From Gigaspora rosea (lineage: Eukaryota; Glomeromycota; Glomeromycetes; Diversisporales; Gigasporaceae): a stretch of DNA of 64,000 nucleotides. This document shows, one piece after another, positions 1-9,849 of the stretch; position 1 is the first letter of the stretch; the number at the start of each line of letters is the position of its first letter. The notes below the pieces were generated by a model. That model saw only the letters and a program-made list of their open reading frames with translations. It was not told the DNA's origin and ran no database searches. The stretch lies in NCBI GenBank assembly GCA_003550325.1, contig QKWP01000214.1, positions 253,662 to 317,661 of the forward strand. Reading direction: 5' to 3'. Position numbers and translations under genes: made by a program.

Positions 1-467
1 GATTTTGAAAATGAAAGAATGCCTTGTGTTCATCATTTTCAATTTCAATTCCTTCGTCATAGCAAGATCCAGCATTAATGTTCCACCAGCGTCACCCACC
101 TTTGCTGATTTGTGATTAAATATGAATGCTTTATGATCATACTTTTCAATTCCAACTCCATTATAATATCGACAAATTATCTGGATTATATTTCCCATCA
201 CTGAGTAATTTTGAAAATGGAAGGATGCCTTATTTTTTCATCAAAACAATATCCAACACTAAATATTCCACTAGCATCGTTCATCTCTACTGATTGATAA
301 TAGATGAATGCTTTATGTCCATCTTTTTCACTTCCAATTCTATTAAATAATAAAAATTTCTTACCTGGATTATGCATTCCGTCAGCGTTTCCCACCTCTG
401 AAAATTTTTGAAAATGAATGAATGTCTTATGATTCAAAAAAATCACTGTATTGTTTGCAATGTGCAT
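1..467 (-). pseudogene. Sel1-like repeat protein, degenerate fragment
   Basis: Read on the minus strand, several frames show Sel1-like (SLR/TPR-like) units resembling those of the intact gene at 29887-31935. Examples are HKAFIYYQ followed by VEMNDASGIFSVGYC (around 240-330) and HKTFIHFQKFSEVGNADGM (around 380-430). The consensus unit is about 36 residues, with LGYCY-x-GIGVEKD at its start and KAFIYYQKSAxMGxxxG at its end. Here the units jump between frames and some lack the GIGVEKD segment, so this is a decayed paralogue that also runs off the left edge of the window. The family is a solenoid scaffold; no function can be assigned to this fragment. Confidence 0.75.
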
Positions 468-479
468 CTGCTAATGTTT

Positions 480-1470
480 TTCCATCCAAAATAAACTCGA
501 AAATCAACTTGGTGGCTATGAAATACACTGATGAGAAGTTCACCCAGAAAAGAATTTCAAAAAGGACAAAAACTTCAAGTTCACCTCTCTCATTCTATTC
601 CTGCCACGAACACATTTCAATCTCTATGAATTTAATTATTACATTTTCATAGCAGTAGTATAACATGAAACTAAGGTATTTATTCTGTTTAACTACAATA
701 ACTTGATAGGCTCTCTATACTGTCGCAGCAAAACGTTTGTAACTACGGGATTTTTTTTTTCGTTTGCTAAATTTTTGTTATGTACAAATTCTGTGTTCGA
801 AATTAAGGTCCAGGGAAAAATGCAACCTAAAAAAAAAACTAAAAATAAAAAAAACTTGAAAACAGCTCAAAAAGGCGAAATAAGACACTTATCTAAACTC
901 AAGATCTAAGCTCAAGAGATCCCAAATCTGAAGTGGAATGCTCAAAAAATCCAAGAAAATGTGGAGACGCCAAAAAAAGATCTGAATTAAAAAAGATCTA
1001 GTTAAGTTATCAAATAAACGCTCTGATCTATATATTTATATATAGTAAAAATTTTCAATTCACTATCATTTAAAAATTTATTAATGAAACCTGCTTTGTG
1101 CTTATAAGTAACCATATAGCCTGTGATTTGTACTAGTTTGTAATTAAAAAAGATCAAGTATAAATTAGCTTCGTGAAAAGGATTTTGATAACAAAGCTAA
1201 AATCTATACTATTTTTGTCTTCTAATATTTAGAGAAAAAATTAACTAGTATTAAATAAAACAGCTATAAGTAAGGGTAATAAAACTCACAGATGAAGTTC
1301 TACTAATACTTGAAGGTCGAATATTTAGAGAGTTTTGTAAGTTGCCTTTTTACGATCTAAAGGTAAGTACAAAATTCTTGTGTAACATTATTATGTAAAA
1401 TCGATCTGTGTGACATGCACACTGACTGGTATGTAATAATAGTTCACGTGATATTTCTCTCAAGTCTTTA
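480..1470. other. No gene recognised
   Basis: AT-rich sequence with a T-rich start and an A-rich, lysine-coding stretch at about 820-900 that looks like low complexity. No conserved domain, RNA gene or clear inverted repeat was found. A short TA-rich tract lies near 1028-1046. Confidence 0.5.
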
Positions 1471-1473
1471 TAA

Positions 1474-1545
1474 ACATGATTTCTAATTGAAGAATTTGTC
1501 ATAGCATGGTATGAAAAGCGATATTAGAGATCTAAGGAAGGGTGG
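1474..1545 (+). repeat. Direct repeat copy 1 flanking the vigilin pseudogene
   Basis: This stretch (AATTGAAGAATTTGTCATAG, then TATGAAAAGC, then TTAGAGA and CTAAGGAAGGG) recurs at about 2195-2277 with small gaps. The two copies bracket the KH-domain pseudogene. They may mark a segmental duplication or a former insertion boundary. Confidence 0.5.
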
Positions 1546-1565
1546 ATTTTGCAACGGTGTAAGTT

Positions 1566-1925
1566 TATAGAACTAAATCTGATATTACAAAGGCAAAAGA
1601 ACTTATTCTTGGCATTGTAAAAGAATTCAAAAGTCAGACAACTATTACAATGAATATTGATCCCAATACCATAAATATTTGATTGGCGCTGGTGGTAGCT
1701 GAATTCAAGAAATTGTCTCTACAGTAGGCGGTCCTAATGAAAAAAGCGGCCAGACAGGTATTGTAAAGTTTCCTCGCCCAGGTACAAACAGTGACTAAGT
1801 CACTCTTAAAGGTGATAAAGAACTAGTCGAAAAAATAAAGACTAAGCTGGAAAGATTAGTTGAAGAGCAGAGCAACCTTACGGATGATATTAAAGAAAGC
1901 CACCAAAACCAAATGCTCACATGAA
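1566..1925 (+). pseudogene. Vigilin/SCP160-like KH-domain protein, pseudogene fragment
   Basis: Plus-strand reading gives a KH-domain segment typical of vigilin (the Scp160 family of RNA-binding proteins with many KH repeats). A leading helix KAKELILGIVKEF is followed by TITMNIDP. After a one-base frameshift near 1670 come KYLIGAGGS, IQEIVSTVGGPNEKSGQTGI, VKFPRPGTNSD and VTLKGDKELVEKIKTKLERL. The GxxG loop, here IGAGGS, is the nucleic-acid contact of KH domains. In-frame stops follow GAGGS (about 1699) and TNSD (about 1796), plus stops after 1920. Only about one KH repeat of a normally very long protein remains, so this is a truncated, decayed copy, possibly a retrocopy since no intron is evident. 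The ORF on the opposite strand is its shadow. Confidence 0.7.
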
Positions 1926-1929
1926 CGTC

Positions 1930-2759
1930 CTGAATTAACATGACAAGCAATATATTGGATTCAGAAGGAAGATTTAGACGAACTATAGTAGAATCTTGTA
2001 ATTTGTCTACAAGATCTAATATTTTTGGCTTTCGCTTCTTCTGCATTTTCTTTTATACCCACATATTTGTGTAAATTTAAACGAAAATATAATGAAATAG
2101 ATCTTACAAGTAATGTCGCACTTAATACTGTACATAGGTCGAAAATAAATTTATTAAAGAGGTGATTTTTAATGCTTTTTTTTCACGTTCTTACTTATTT
2201 TAATTGAAGAAATTGTCGTAGCACAGTAAATACAAATATGAAAAGCAAACAAACAGACGTTAGAGAGCTAAGGAAGGGTAATAGTATATTTGTGGCTATC
2301 TATCTAATTTAGAGATGAACTTTGAAGATTCAAACATTAAAACGAAAACTCTTAGTGATGTTAAAGAATAAAGATTACGAGTTCAAAAAAAAAATACGTA
2401 CAAACTATATTAATAAATTAAAAAAAATTCGTGAACTATAATTAAAAAAAAAAGGGTGAGAAAAATAACTAACATTATGAAGAATCTTGATGAATTTGTT
2501 GGAAATTACACAGATAATGATAGTATTCTACCTTGAGGTCAAACTTACAATTTTAATTTATTTATTAATATAAAATACATGTGCATGATTATTTTATTCG
2601 CGATATATAAAAAAAAATTTTTTTTAATCACGTTTTACATTCTTGTCTTATACTGGATAGAACAAGTTTTTAACCAAAATACGAAAGCAAGTTGTTTTAT
2701 TTTCTTTTGAGTACCAGTAAAATTATAAATTAATACATACATATATATTTTAAAGTAAA
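1930..2759. other. No gene recognised; second copy of direct repeat at 2195-2277
   Basis: AT-rich DNA after the vigilin remnant. It contains the second copy of the 1474-1545 repeat and otherwise only A- or T-runs. I could not find the 5' terminal inverted repeat expected for the pogo element whose coding region starts at 2760. Confidence 0.45.
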
Positions 2760-3327
2760 ATGGGACAGCATAAAAACAAAACTCCAAAACAAGCAAAAAT
2801 TACCAAAAAAAAAGAAGCTGGAACATGCGAGAGAAATTAGCAATCATTACTATAAAAACAATCCCATGGCTAGCAAGCATAGTACTGCTCGAAATTTAAT
2901 ATAACAAGAAACCAGTTGCGTGAATGGATAAGCAAAAAACAAGAATTTAAAAGTGCTTCCCCTATTATTAAACGGCTAAATGTTGGTGCTCGCCCCAAAT
3001 ACCTACTTTTAGAAGTTGATCTTTTAGCTTGGATTAAAGCTTTACGTTCAAACCAAAAAATTGTATCCCGAAATATAGTTAAAACCAAAGCAAGTCAACT
3101 TGCAAGACAACCCCGTTTTATTTCACTTTATTCTACAATCAATGAGTGCAAATGAGTGATAGATGGATCGAAGGTTTTATGCGCTGAAATAATTTAAGCA
3201 ATAGGTGTCGTACTACTGCAGCACAAAAATTACCAGAAGATCTGGAACCTTTATGGGATGCATTTTTGAGTAATGTATTATATCATCGGATACTTTATAA
3301 TTATCCACTTTCTCTTATCAGAAATAT
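2760..3327 (+). pseudogene. Pogo/Tigger-like transposase, N-terminal part (split by the LTR element)
   Basis: Coding similarity starts at ATG 2760 (MGQHKNKTPKQAKITKKK), shifts frame near 2815 (LEHAREISNHYYKNNP) and again near 2898. It then runs through LREWISKKQEF, INVGARP-type and KYLLLEVDLLAWIKALRSNQ to about 3155 and WIEGFMR and KLPEDLEPLWDAFL up to 3327. This is the CENP-B/Tc5-type helix-turn-helix DNA-binding region of pogo/Tigger transposases (Tc1/mariner superfamily). The TGA after WIEGFMR sits where the family commonly has Arg (CGA to TGA). The frame stops abruptly at the 5' LTR and resumes at 13463. Removing the LTR element plus one ATAT target copy joins the halves in frame (LIRN to MDETPL). 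Confidence 0.8.
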
Positions 3328-4061
3328 TGTTATAGAACGATAGTTTATTATATTATCTTATTATTTTATTATTTCATTTTTATTATTATATTTCATTATT
3401 ATGTTATTATCTTGAGAAGTTAAGTACTTAGAATAGTTACTACCGCTTATAATGCTTATATCGCTTATAACGCTTATACTGATTATAACACTTATAACGA
3501 TTATACCGCTTATAACGCTTATAGCGCTTATACTGCTTATAACGCTTATGACGCTTATAGCACTTATACCGCTTATACCGTTTATGACGCTTATAGCGCT
3601 TATACTGTTTATAATGCTTATACCGTTTATAATACTTATGTTGCTCTTGTAGATTATAGTGTTTATCATTGTAAATCAACGCTTATAGCGCTTATTCTAA
3701 AATGTATTTAAAGACAAAGAATTTTCCTTAGTCAAACTAGACAAAAACACCCTACTTCTTTTATATTTATTATACATCTTGTACCAGGATTTCTTAGAAA
3801 CAGAAACCTAAGGATAGCCTATTATAGATTAGTAATAAAAAAACTATTTATCTTAATAACATCAAGTTTATTATCAAGTAATTGTAAAATCGATAATTTC
3901 TCATTAAATACTATACCGAACTGCCCTTAGAGAAGAGTATAATTTCTTACAGACTAAGGAATTATACCTACCTCTTAGACACCGCTATAAACTAATAAAG
4001 GATCCCTGTAGCTGTGTTGTTGTTATAGTAATGAGTTAAAGAAGGCCTCCCTACTATAAAA
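3328..4061 (+). repeat. 5' LTR
   Basis: 734 bp, matching 12729-13462 along its whole length, including the tandem 9-mer array, the AGAAACAGAAACCTAAGG block and the end GAAGGCCTCCCTACT. Its inner end (CTATAAAA) has diverged from the outer 3' end (CTGTAACA). The primer binding site begins two bases after it. Confidence 0.92.
3443..3695. repeat. Tandem 9-bp array (CGCTTATAA)n inside the 5' LTR
   Basis: About 25 imperfect copies of a 9-mer like CGCTTATAA, with variants TGCTTATAC, CGATTATAC and TGTTTATAA. Because the period is a multiple of three, it is open in several frames and yields repetitive ISVISGI- or YKRYKRYK-like translations that are not genes. The same array, with different unit order and number, lies in the 3' LTR. 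Confidence 0.85.
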
Positions 4062-4063
4062 TT

Positions 4064-4081
4064 TGGTGCCTTCTGGCGGAA
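4064..4081 (+). other. Probable primer binding site (PBS)
   Basis: TGGTGCCTTCTGGCGGAA starts two bases after the LTR with the TGG complementary to a tRNA CCA end, the expected position for a gypsy minus-strand primer site. I cannot assign the priming tRNA from memory. Confidence 0.6.
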
Positions 4082-4129
4082 CATTTAAAACATTTGGATA
4101 TTATTGAAGATATTTGAAAACTTCTACAA

Positions 4130-4318
4130 CTCTAGCTGCTGCTGTTCATCCTGGAAGTCACTTTGCCCAGAGACTCTATAAAACTTATTACTGCTGCCAT
4201 TCGTCCTGGAAGACTCTTTGCCCAAGGACTCTATCTATTTTAATTGCTGTGAATTTCTCATAACTTTTACTGCTGCTGTTCATCCTGGAAGACTCTTTGC
4301 CCAAGAATTCTATTTATT
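4130..4318 (+). repeat. Three imperfect direct repeats in the gypsy leader
   Basis: A ~45-bp block (CTGCTG, then TTCATCCTGGAAGACTCTTT, then GCCCAAG and CTCTAT) occurs three times, at about 4133, 4190 and 4268, between the PBS and the gag ATG. It may be a packaging or translational leader signal or simple slippage; the sequence does not say which. Confidence 0.7.
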
Positions 4319-4349
4319 TAACTAAACTTACTAAGGAGTCATAAGGCAT

Positions 4350-5971
4350 ATGACTACTGATATTAATGAACTATATAATCAATATATTAGAAACCACCTA
4401 GTAGAACATCATCAAAACTCTGCTCTTCCGTTCCACACTCTCCAATTACATGCTTTTAATCTTTCTTGTCATGAGTGTTATCCTCCCCCTCACACTAGTG
4501 GTCGTGTTTTTGCTCGAACACCTTTTGGAAGATTTTGGCATTGGTATTCTAGTACCTACTCTGCTAATTCCTATACCTCTCAAACTACAGGAAACTTTGT
4601 TCGCCTGACTGCTACTAGAGACCCTGCTACTATCCGTGCTTGTATTCGAGAAATTATTTTTAGCTGCCGATATCAAATAGAACTTACAACCCAAGAGAAA
4701 TTGCTCTTGCTATTCTTCAACGTTTTACACATCGAACTACTTTACCACCTCTTGATTTTGCAGACTATACCACTTTTGACCCATATTTAGACACCGATAC
4801 TGAAAACTATAACCCCAATATCCAGACTTAGGATATTCTATTGTTGAAGGTTCTAACAATACTTTTAATACTATACCTCTTCTTACCCTTCCTGAAAAAC
4901 GTTCAACTACTCCTCTTGGTTTTAACCTATCCCCTTTTAGTGAAGACAATAGTGTTACTAGTTATCATACCCCTTCATTCCAACATACTAGCCTACCTGC
5001 AAGTCCTACAACTGTAACCTAATTGAGCTGAAATAGACCTTGAAAACTTCTTTAAAACCATCTCTACTTTTAATCTAGATAGACTTTTACCAGACGCTAC
5101 TGAAGAAACTAGTGAAGAAACCCAAGAACCTTTCTTAACCTCACTTGTAGAGAACCCACCTCCTATTATGGCTGAACAAGCTATCGCCGATACTGCAATG
5201 CTATTAATACCTTAGCCGCTGCATTTGTACATGGAGGAGTTGAAAAAAATGCCCTCCTGTAAATTTCTTTAGTGGCAATGAAACCCAGGACCCACTCAAA
5301 TGGTATTCCGAGTTTAAGCGTGCTGCTGTTGCCAATTGATGGAATGCTGCCCGGAAATTAGAACTTGTTCCTGTATACTTGAAAGGAATTGCTCTAGACT
5401 AGTTTTCTTCTCTTGCAACTAAACCTACTGCTTTTAGCGATAAGGACAATGCAGATACTAGTTTTAAACATCTGTTTCTAGACTGATTTGTAATACCAAA
5501 ACAAAAAGTTCTGTGGCAAAAGCAACTTTTTGATATCAAACAAGGTGCAACTTAGTTGATGACTATATTAACCGGTTTAGAAAACTGAAGCGACGTGTTG
5601 ACCCTGATGATGCCATCCCTGATGACTTTGTAATCCAACTCTTCATCCAAGGCCTTCGTCCTAAGTTTGCTATAAATGTACAAGCCTTCGAACCTGCTGA
5701 TCTTGATGCTACAATGAAAACTGCTCGTAAATGGGAAACTGGAAAACTTATGGCAACCCCTAATACAGATACAGACCAAGCTATTAAACAACTAACTAAA
5801 CAAATCGCTCAATTTAGTATTAACCTTGCCCAGAAGCAACCACCTGCTAGCCTCTCTGTGAACTATGCTGATTCTTCTAAACAAGCCAATCCAATTAAAC
5901 AACCTCCTACCTGCCATTATTGTGGTCGAACTGGACACTTTATTGCATATTGTCATCTTAAAAAGAAGAAT
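4350..5971 (+). pseudogene. gag: gag: nucleocapsid polyprotein with one CCHC knuckle
   Basis: ATG 4350 opens a 146-codon frame (MTTDINELYNQYIRN). The coding then shifts frame near 4690 and 4830 (EGSNNTFNTIPLLTLPEKRS) and continues to a retrotransposon-gag core at about 5250-5700 (VNFFSGNETQDPLKWYSEFK, LVDDYINRFRKLKRRV, VIQLFIQGLRPKFAINV). It ends with a zinc knuckle CHYCGRTGHFIAYC at about 5913-5954 (CX2CX4HX4C), which binds RNA during particle assembly. The N-terminal region before the core is long, about 290 residues. In-frame stops occur after VAN, LD and FLD; the latter two fall where a Trp is plausible. The protein is broken. The following stretch 5975-6250 stays in the knuckle frame, rich in Arg, Ser, Asp and Asn with three stops, and links gag to protease. 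Confidence 0.85.
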
Positions 5972-6274
5972 TAAAGTAATGAACGAGGAAGAAACAAACA
6001 GTCCAACAATAACAACTATCGACATTACTCTTATAGAAACAGATCTAGAAGTCGAGATAATAGAGACCGAGATTATTATAATAGAGACTGAAGCCGCTCT
6101 AGAAATAGGAATAATTGTAATGATCGAGATGACTACTACTCTAGAAGTCGAGACTGATCTTCTTTTTGGAGACCTAGCAACCGAACTCCCTTACCATACT
6201 ATAGGAATGTTAATTATCTTGATGGAACTCCTTCTACTACTACCACCAACCAACCTCTTACCCCACAAAAATGG

Positions 6275-6650
6275 GAAACATTTTTAGACAACCCCTCTGT
6301 TCGTACTGCTCTATCTTTTTACTTGTATGAAGAAGCTGAAACTGCTAACTTGATCCAGATATCTGCTTATACTACATCTGTCAGATGTAATGTCAAAATC
6401 AATCAAAAACCACAAGAAGCTATTATTGACAGTGGAGCCTCTATTAGCATGATTGCACACCAATTAGTCCAAGATCTAGAATTAAAAATAGAACAAGCCT
6501 CTCTTAGCCTTATCATACCTGCTACTGGAACCCCTTCTCGTTCTTTGGAAATTATTTGAGACTTACCTATAAAAATAGATGGTGCTATTGTTCCTATTAC
6601 CCTTGAAGTAGTCCCTGCTACCTCGTATTCATTATTGCTTGGAAATGACT
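6275..6650 (+). pseudogene. Aspartic protease (retropepsin-like) domain of gag-pol
   Basis: In the same frame as the gag knuckle: ALSFYLYEEAETANLIQISA, VRCNVKINQKPQEAIIDSGA and SISMIAHQLVQDL, then IPITLEV-like residues ending at LLLGND. DSGA at about 6430-6441 is the retropepsin active-site triad (D-S/T-G). A stop after EII (about 6560) and TAG after LLGND (the Trp that commonly follows in gypsy proteases) interrupt it. Its role in intact relatives is to cleave the gag-pol polyprotein. Confidence 0.82.
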
Positions 6651-7492
6651 AGTCAAAGAAAGTTGAAGCCAGTAACAATTAGAAAAATAGATGCTACTCT
6701 TTTAAATGGAAAAACAAGAAACATACTATCCCTACCTCCTATGAAAGCAACCAACCATTACCTTCACAACCTACTGTTACTGACCCTGCTGAATTAGACA
6801 CTTACGAACAGGAATACTTAGTCCCTCAAGAAGCTTATGCTTTTATCACCACTCAAGAACTAGACATTACCTCTACCTCTGATGATGATGCCAACCCATG
6901 GATTATCCACCAACCTAGACATTGAAAGCGTGCCCCACCTAACCCTTGCGTATGTAGCAATTGTATCTCACCTGAACATCTCTTTGCCAACTGCCCTACC
7001 AACTGTTGTAATCGTTGTCGACAAGATGGACATATTGCTGTCCACTGCCCACAACAAGTACCAAAGTGGACCTCTTGCCGTACCTGCAATGGTAATGACC
7101 ATTTGTACCGAAACTGTCCTGAAAACATTTGTTATACCTGTAAAGCAACTGGACATATTGCCGTTGACTGTTCTTTTGAAGCCCTTAAGGAACAGAACCG
7201 AATCTGTCAATGTGGATATAATCCTGATGATATTGAAGCCCGTAGAATGTACAACTTTAGTACAAGGCATACTCATTACTGCTGTCATTGTAAGAAACCA
7301 AATAGACCTGAAGACCTACAAGTTCTTAACAATCAGTTTGTTGTCGAGGATGTGTCTCTGACTACTATTATGAACTCCCTCCTGATGATCCGCAATGCAT
7401 ATATTATTATAGTCATGGAGAAGGGCGTGGAACCCTTGTCCAATGTAAAATCTGTAAAGAAGCCAGACCTACCAATAAAATGCTTAACTTAG
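6650..7492 (+). pseudogene. Tandem CCHC zinc-knuckle module within pol
   Basis: The protease frame continues through an acidic linker (PTVTDPAELDTYEQEYLVPQ) into four consecutive CX2CX4HX4C knuckles: CSNCISPEHLFANC, CNRCRQDGHIAVHC, CRTCNGNDHLYRNC and CYTCKATGHIAVDC (about 6950-7170). A further Cys-rich segment, CQCG and HYCCHCKKP, lies at about 7205-7300. The spacing equals retroviral and CNBP-type knuckles, which bind single-stranded RNA or DNA. Ty3/gypsy elements normally have one or two knuckles at the end of gag, so an array placed after the protease is unusual. One TGA interrupts the upstream linker (after PRH, likely a former Trp). The frame appears to carry on to about 7490. Confidence 0.8.
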
Positions 7493-7644
7493 AAAGCCTA
7501 GAACAAGCCCTTTGGTTTTGTAACCTTGAACATCTCTATGCTTATAAAGCAGGACAGGATATTCTTTATAATTCAAATTATAATTTGTGGACCAGAATCA
7601 GACATTACACTGAATCCAACAGAAGTGCTAGATCTTAGTATGAA

Positions 7645-8226
7645 ATGAACCAGACCCGTATCTTCCGACTTGCAAAGATTTTCTTACAAGAATTAGACCA
7701 AAGCCTGACTGAAGCCTTAAAACCTTTAATGACTAATCACATTAATCAACCTTGGAGTCAGGAAGAAATGCAATTAGTACTTCATGCTGAACATGGCATA
7801 TTAGCAGAGGATGAAGAATTTCAATTACAACAGACCCTTGAAATTTCCTTTGACACTAGCTATCCTAAATTCTGTAAAGAAACTGCTCTTGCTAACCTTA
7901 GAAAGAACTTCTCAGACACACCTATTGACCTCTACAAGAAATGTCTTCATGTTAAGTATCAGGAAGAACTTGATGAACATAATGGATACTGTACAGAATG
8001 TGTACCTCCACCACCACCAATATTTGAACCAAAACCAGAAGTTATATATATAGAACCTATTCAAAGTGATCAAAATATTGTTACTATCAAAGTTTTTGAA
8101 ACATTACAACAACAAGTTGTCCAACAGAACCGGACCATTGAACAACTTCAACAACAAGTTCGAAAACTTGAAAACTTCAATCAACAATTGCTTCGCCTTA
8201 TTCACCAAGACACCCAGTACCTATAA
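7645..8226 (+). CDS. Gypsy pol spacer ORF with coiled coil, unknown function
   Basis: A 193-codon open frame from ATG 7645 between the zinc-knuckle array and the reverse transcriptase. The first two thirds are globular and hydrophilic (IFRLAKIFLQELDQSLTEAL, then HVKYQEELDEHNGYCTECV). A proline run PPPPPIFEPKP at about residues 121-131 leads to a Gln/Leu heptad stretch (VFETLQQQVVQQNRTIEQLQ) predicted to form a coiled coil. I do not recognise the domain. In the ancestral element it was probably part of the continuous gag-pol polyprotein, now isolated by frameshifts, so the ATG may not be a true start. Confidence 0.6.
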   Translation: MNQTRIFRLAKIFLQELDQSLTEALKPLMTNHINQPWSQEEMQLVLHAEHGILAEDEEFQLQQTLEISFDTSYPKFCKETALANLRKNFSDTPIDLYKKCLHVKYQEELDEHNGYCTECVPPPPPIFEPKPEVIYIEPIQSDQNIVTIKVFETLQQQVVQQNRTIEQLQQQVRKLENFNQQLLRLIHQDTQYL

Positions 8227-8435
8227 CAGAGAACTGAAGCCTTTACTACTCTTCTTACAGATTCAAATTTTTAGATAATCCTAGGCATGATAACAAACTA
8301 CCTGCTGACTCAAACAACTATATTAACAGACCTCTTAAACCCCCTGAACTACCTATAAATTTAATACCTACTACTGTATATAGTATAGACACCCTTATCC
8401 CCTATGAAGAATATACCTTAACCCCAACTACTTCA

Positions 8436-9250
8436 TTGAACACAGGTCCTCTTGCTGCGGACCAAGGACTTAAATTTAGACATTTACTTGAGAAATTTGC
8501 AGACATTTTCGCAACAGACATTAATGAATTAGGAAGAACTGATTTAGTTTCTCATTGTATTTTTACAGAAGATGTACCACCCATTCACTCTAGACCTTAC
8601 TCTATACCCCGAGTGAACAGACATTTATTAAAGAGGAAATCCAACGAATGATGAAACATAAACTTATCCGATCTTCGAATAGTCCCTGGACTTCTTCTGT
8701 TGTCCTAGTCAAAAAGAAAAATGGCAAATTATGCTTTTGTGTAGATTACCGGAAACTTAACAATGTTACTAAAAAGGATGCATACCCTCTACCTTGTATT
8801 GATTAAATATTAAATACTCTTGCTGAATCGAATTGGTTTTTCACTTTGGATCTTGCAAGTGGATACTGGCAAGTAGCTATGCACCCCAGTGATAAAGAAA
8901 GACTACTTTTGTAACTCGCTATGGAACTTATGAGTTCAATGTAATGCCTTTGGACTTTGTAATGCTCCTGCTACGTTCCAAAGACTAATGGACCGAGTAT
9001 ATGAAGGAATTGCTTGGAAATTTGTAGTAGTATGCTTGGATGATACTATAGTATACTCTCGAACATTTGATAACCACCTGAAGCACTTGAATAAAGTGTT
9101 CTGAAGAATCAAACAAGCTGGATTGTGACTTAATATCGAGAAATGTAACTTTTGGATGCAAAGACTACCCTTTTTAGGCCATATAATTGCACCTAGTGGA
9201 ATAGCTCCTGACCCTACAAAAATTTAAGCTGTGCAAAAGATCCAACCACT
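8436..9250 (+). pseudogene. pol: Reverse transcriptase domain of gypsy pol
   Basis: Typical gypsy RT order across frames. LVSHCIFTEDVPPIHSRPYS (about 8545-8605) is followed by SSVVLVKKKNGKL with VDYRKLNNVTKKDAYPLP (8695-8800). Next come FFTLDLASGYWQVAMHPSD (8837-8895), then YGTYEFNVMPFGLCNAPATF and CLDDTIVYSR with the catalytic LDD at 9036-9044. The last part is IEKCNFWMQRLPFLGHIIAP (9136-9195). The second Asp of the usual YLDD/YMDD motif is kept. Stops or shifts occur near 8630, 8806, 8908, 9102, 9126 and 9227. The domain copies element RNA into DNA in active relatives; here it is dead. Confidence 0.88.
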
Positions 9251-9267
9251 ACAAAATTCGCTCATTC

Positions 9268-9838
9268 TTGGGATTAGCTGGATACTATAGACAATTTATC
9301 CAAAACTTCTCTGCTGTTGCTAAACCATTGAATCAATTGTTACAAAAAGATGAACCATACCGATGGACCCATATTCAACAAGAAGCTTTTGATGAACTAA
9401 AAGACCGACTTACTGTTGCACCTATATTAGCCTACCCTAATTTCAGAAAGACCTTTATCTTGGCTACCGATGCTTCTTACTATGGATTTGGTGCTACTCT
9501 TAGTCAATTGACCAAAACTATAAAGAACACCCTATTGCCTATGCAAGCAAAAGCCTATGAAAAGAAGAAGTAAACTATAGCACAACTAAACTAGAATGTG
9601 CTGCTATGGTATGGGCAATTGAACACTTACATAAATATTTGGGTGCTACCAAGTTTATCTTAGTTACAGACCATTCAGCATTAAAATGGCTACGCACTGC
9701 TGAACCTAAAGGAAGAATTGGAAGATGGATTCTTAAATCCAACCTTATAATTTTGAAATCTTTCACAAACCTGGAAGAATCCACTCTATGTTGATGCTTT
9801 ATCACGTCTACCGACCCAGACAACTAAATCGACTACTT
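9268..9838 (+). pseudogene. pol: RNase H domain of gypsy pol
   Basis: LAGYYRQFIQNFSAVAKPLN (connection region) leads to FILATDASYYGFGATLSQ with the first catalytic Asp (about 9457-9510). After a frameshift near 9555 come LECAAMVWAIEHLHKYL (catalytic Glu), FILVTDHSALKWL (Asp) and, near 9790, VDALSRLP. These are the standard gypsy RNase H landmarks. The domain would remove RNA template during reverse transcription. A frameshift at about 9775 separates the last part. Confidence 0.87.
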
Positions 9839-9849
9839 CACTGAAACTA

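Noticed and set aside
3361..3679. Open frames with ISVISGI or YKRYKRYK repeats in the LTRs (also 12762-13080)
   Set aside because: They are produced by the 9-bp tandem array, whose period is a multiple of three; no real protein.
3443..3695. CRISPR array
   Set aside because: The repeats are contiguous 9-mers without spacers, duplicated in both LTRs of a eukaryotic retrotransposon.
6853..7361. Frames overlapping the zinc-knuckle array in other frames and strand
   Set aside because: The array frame has four exact CCHC motifs and continues from protease; the others are shadows.
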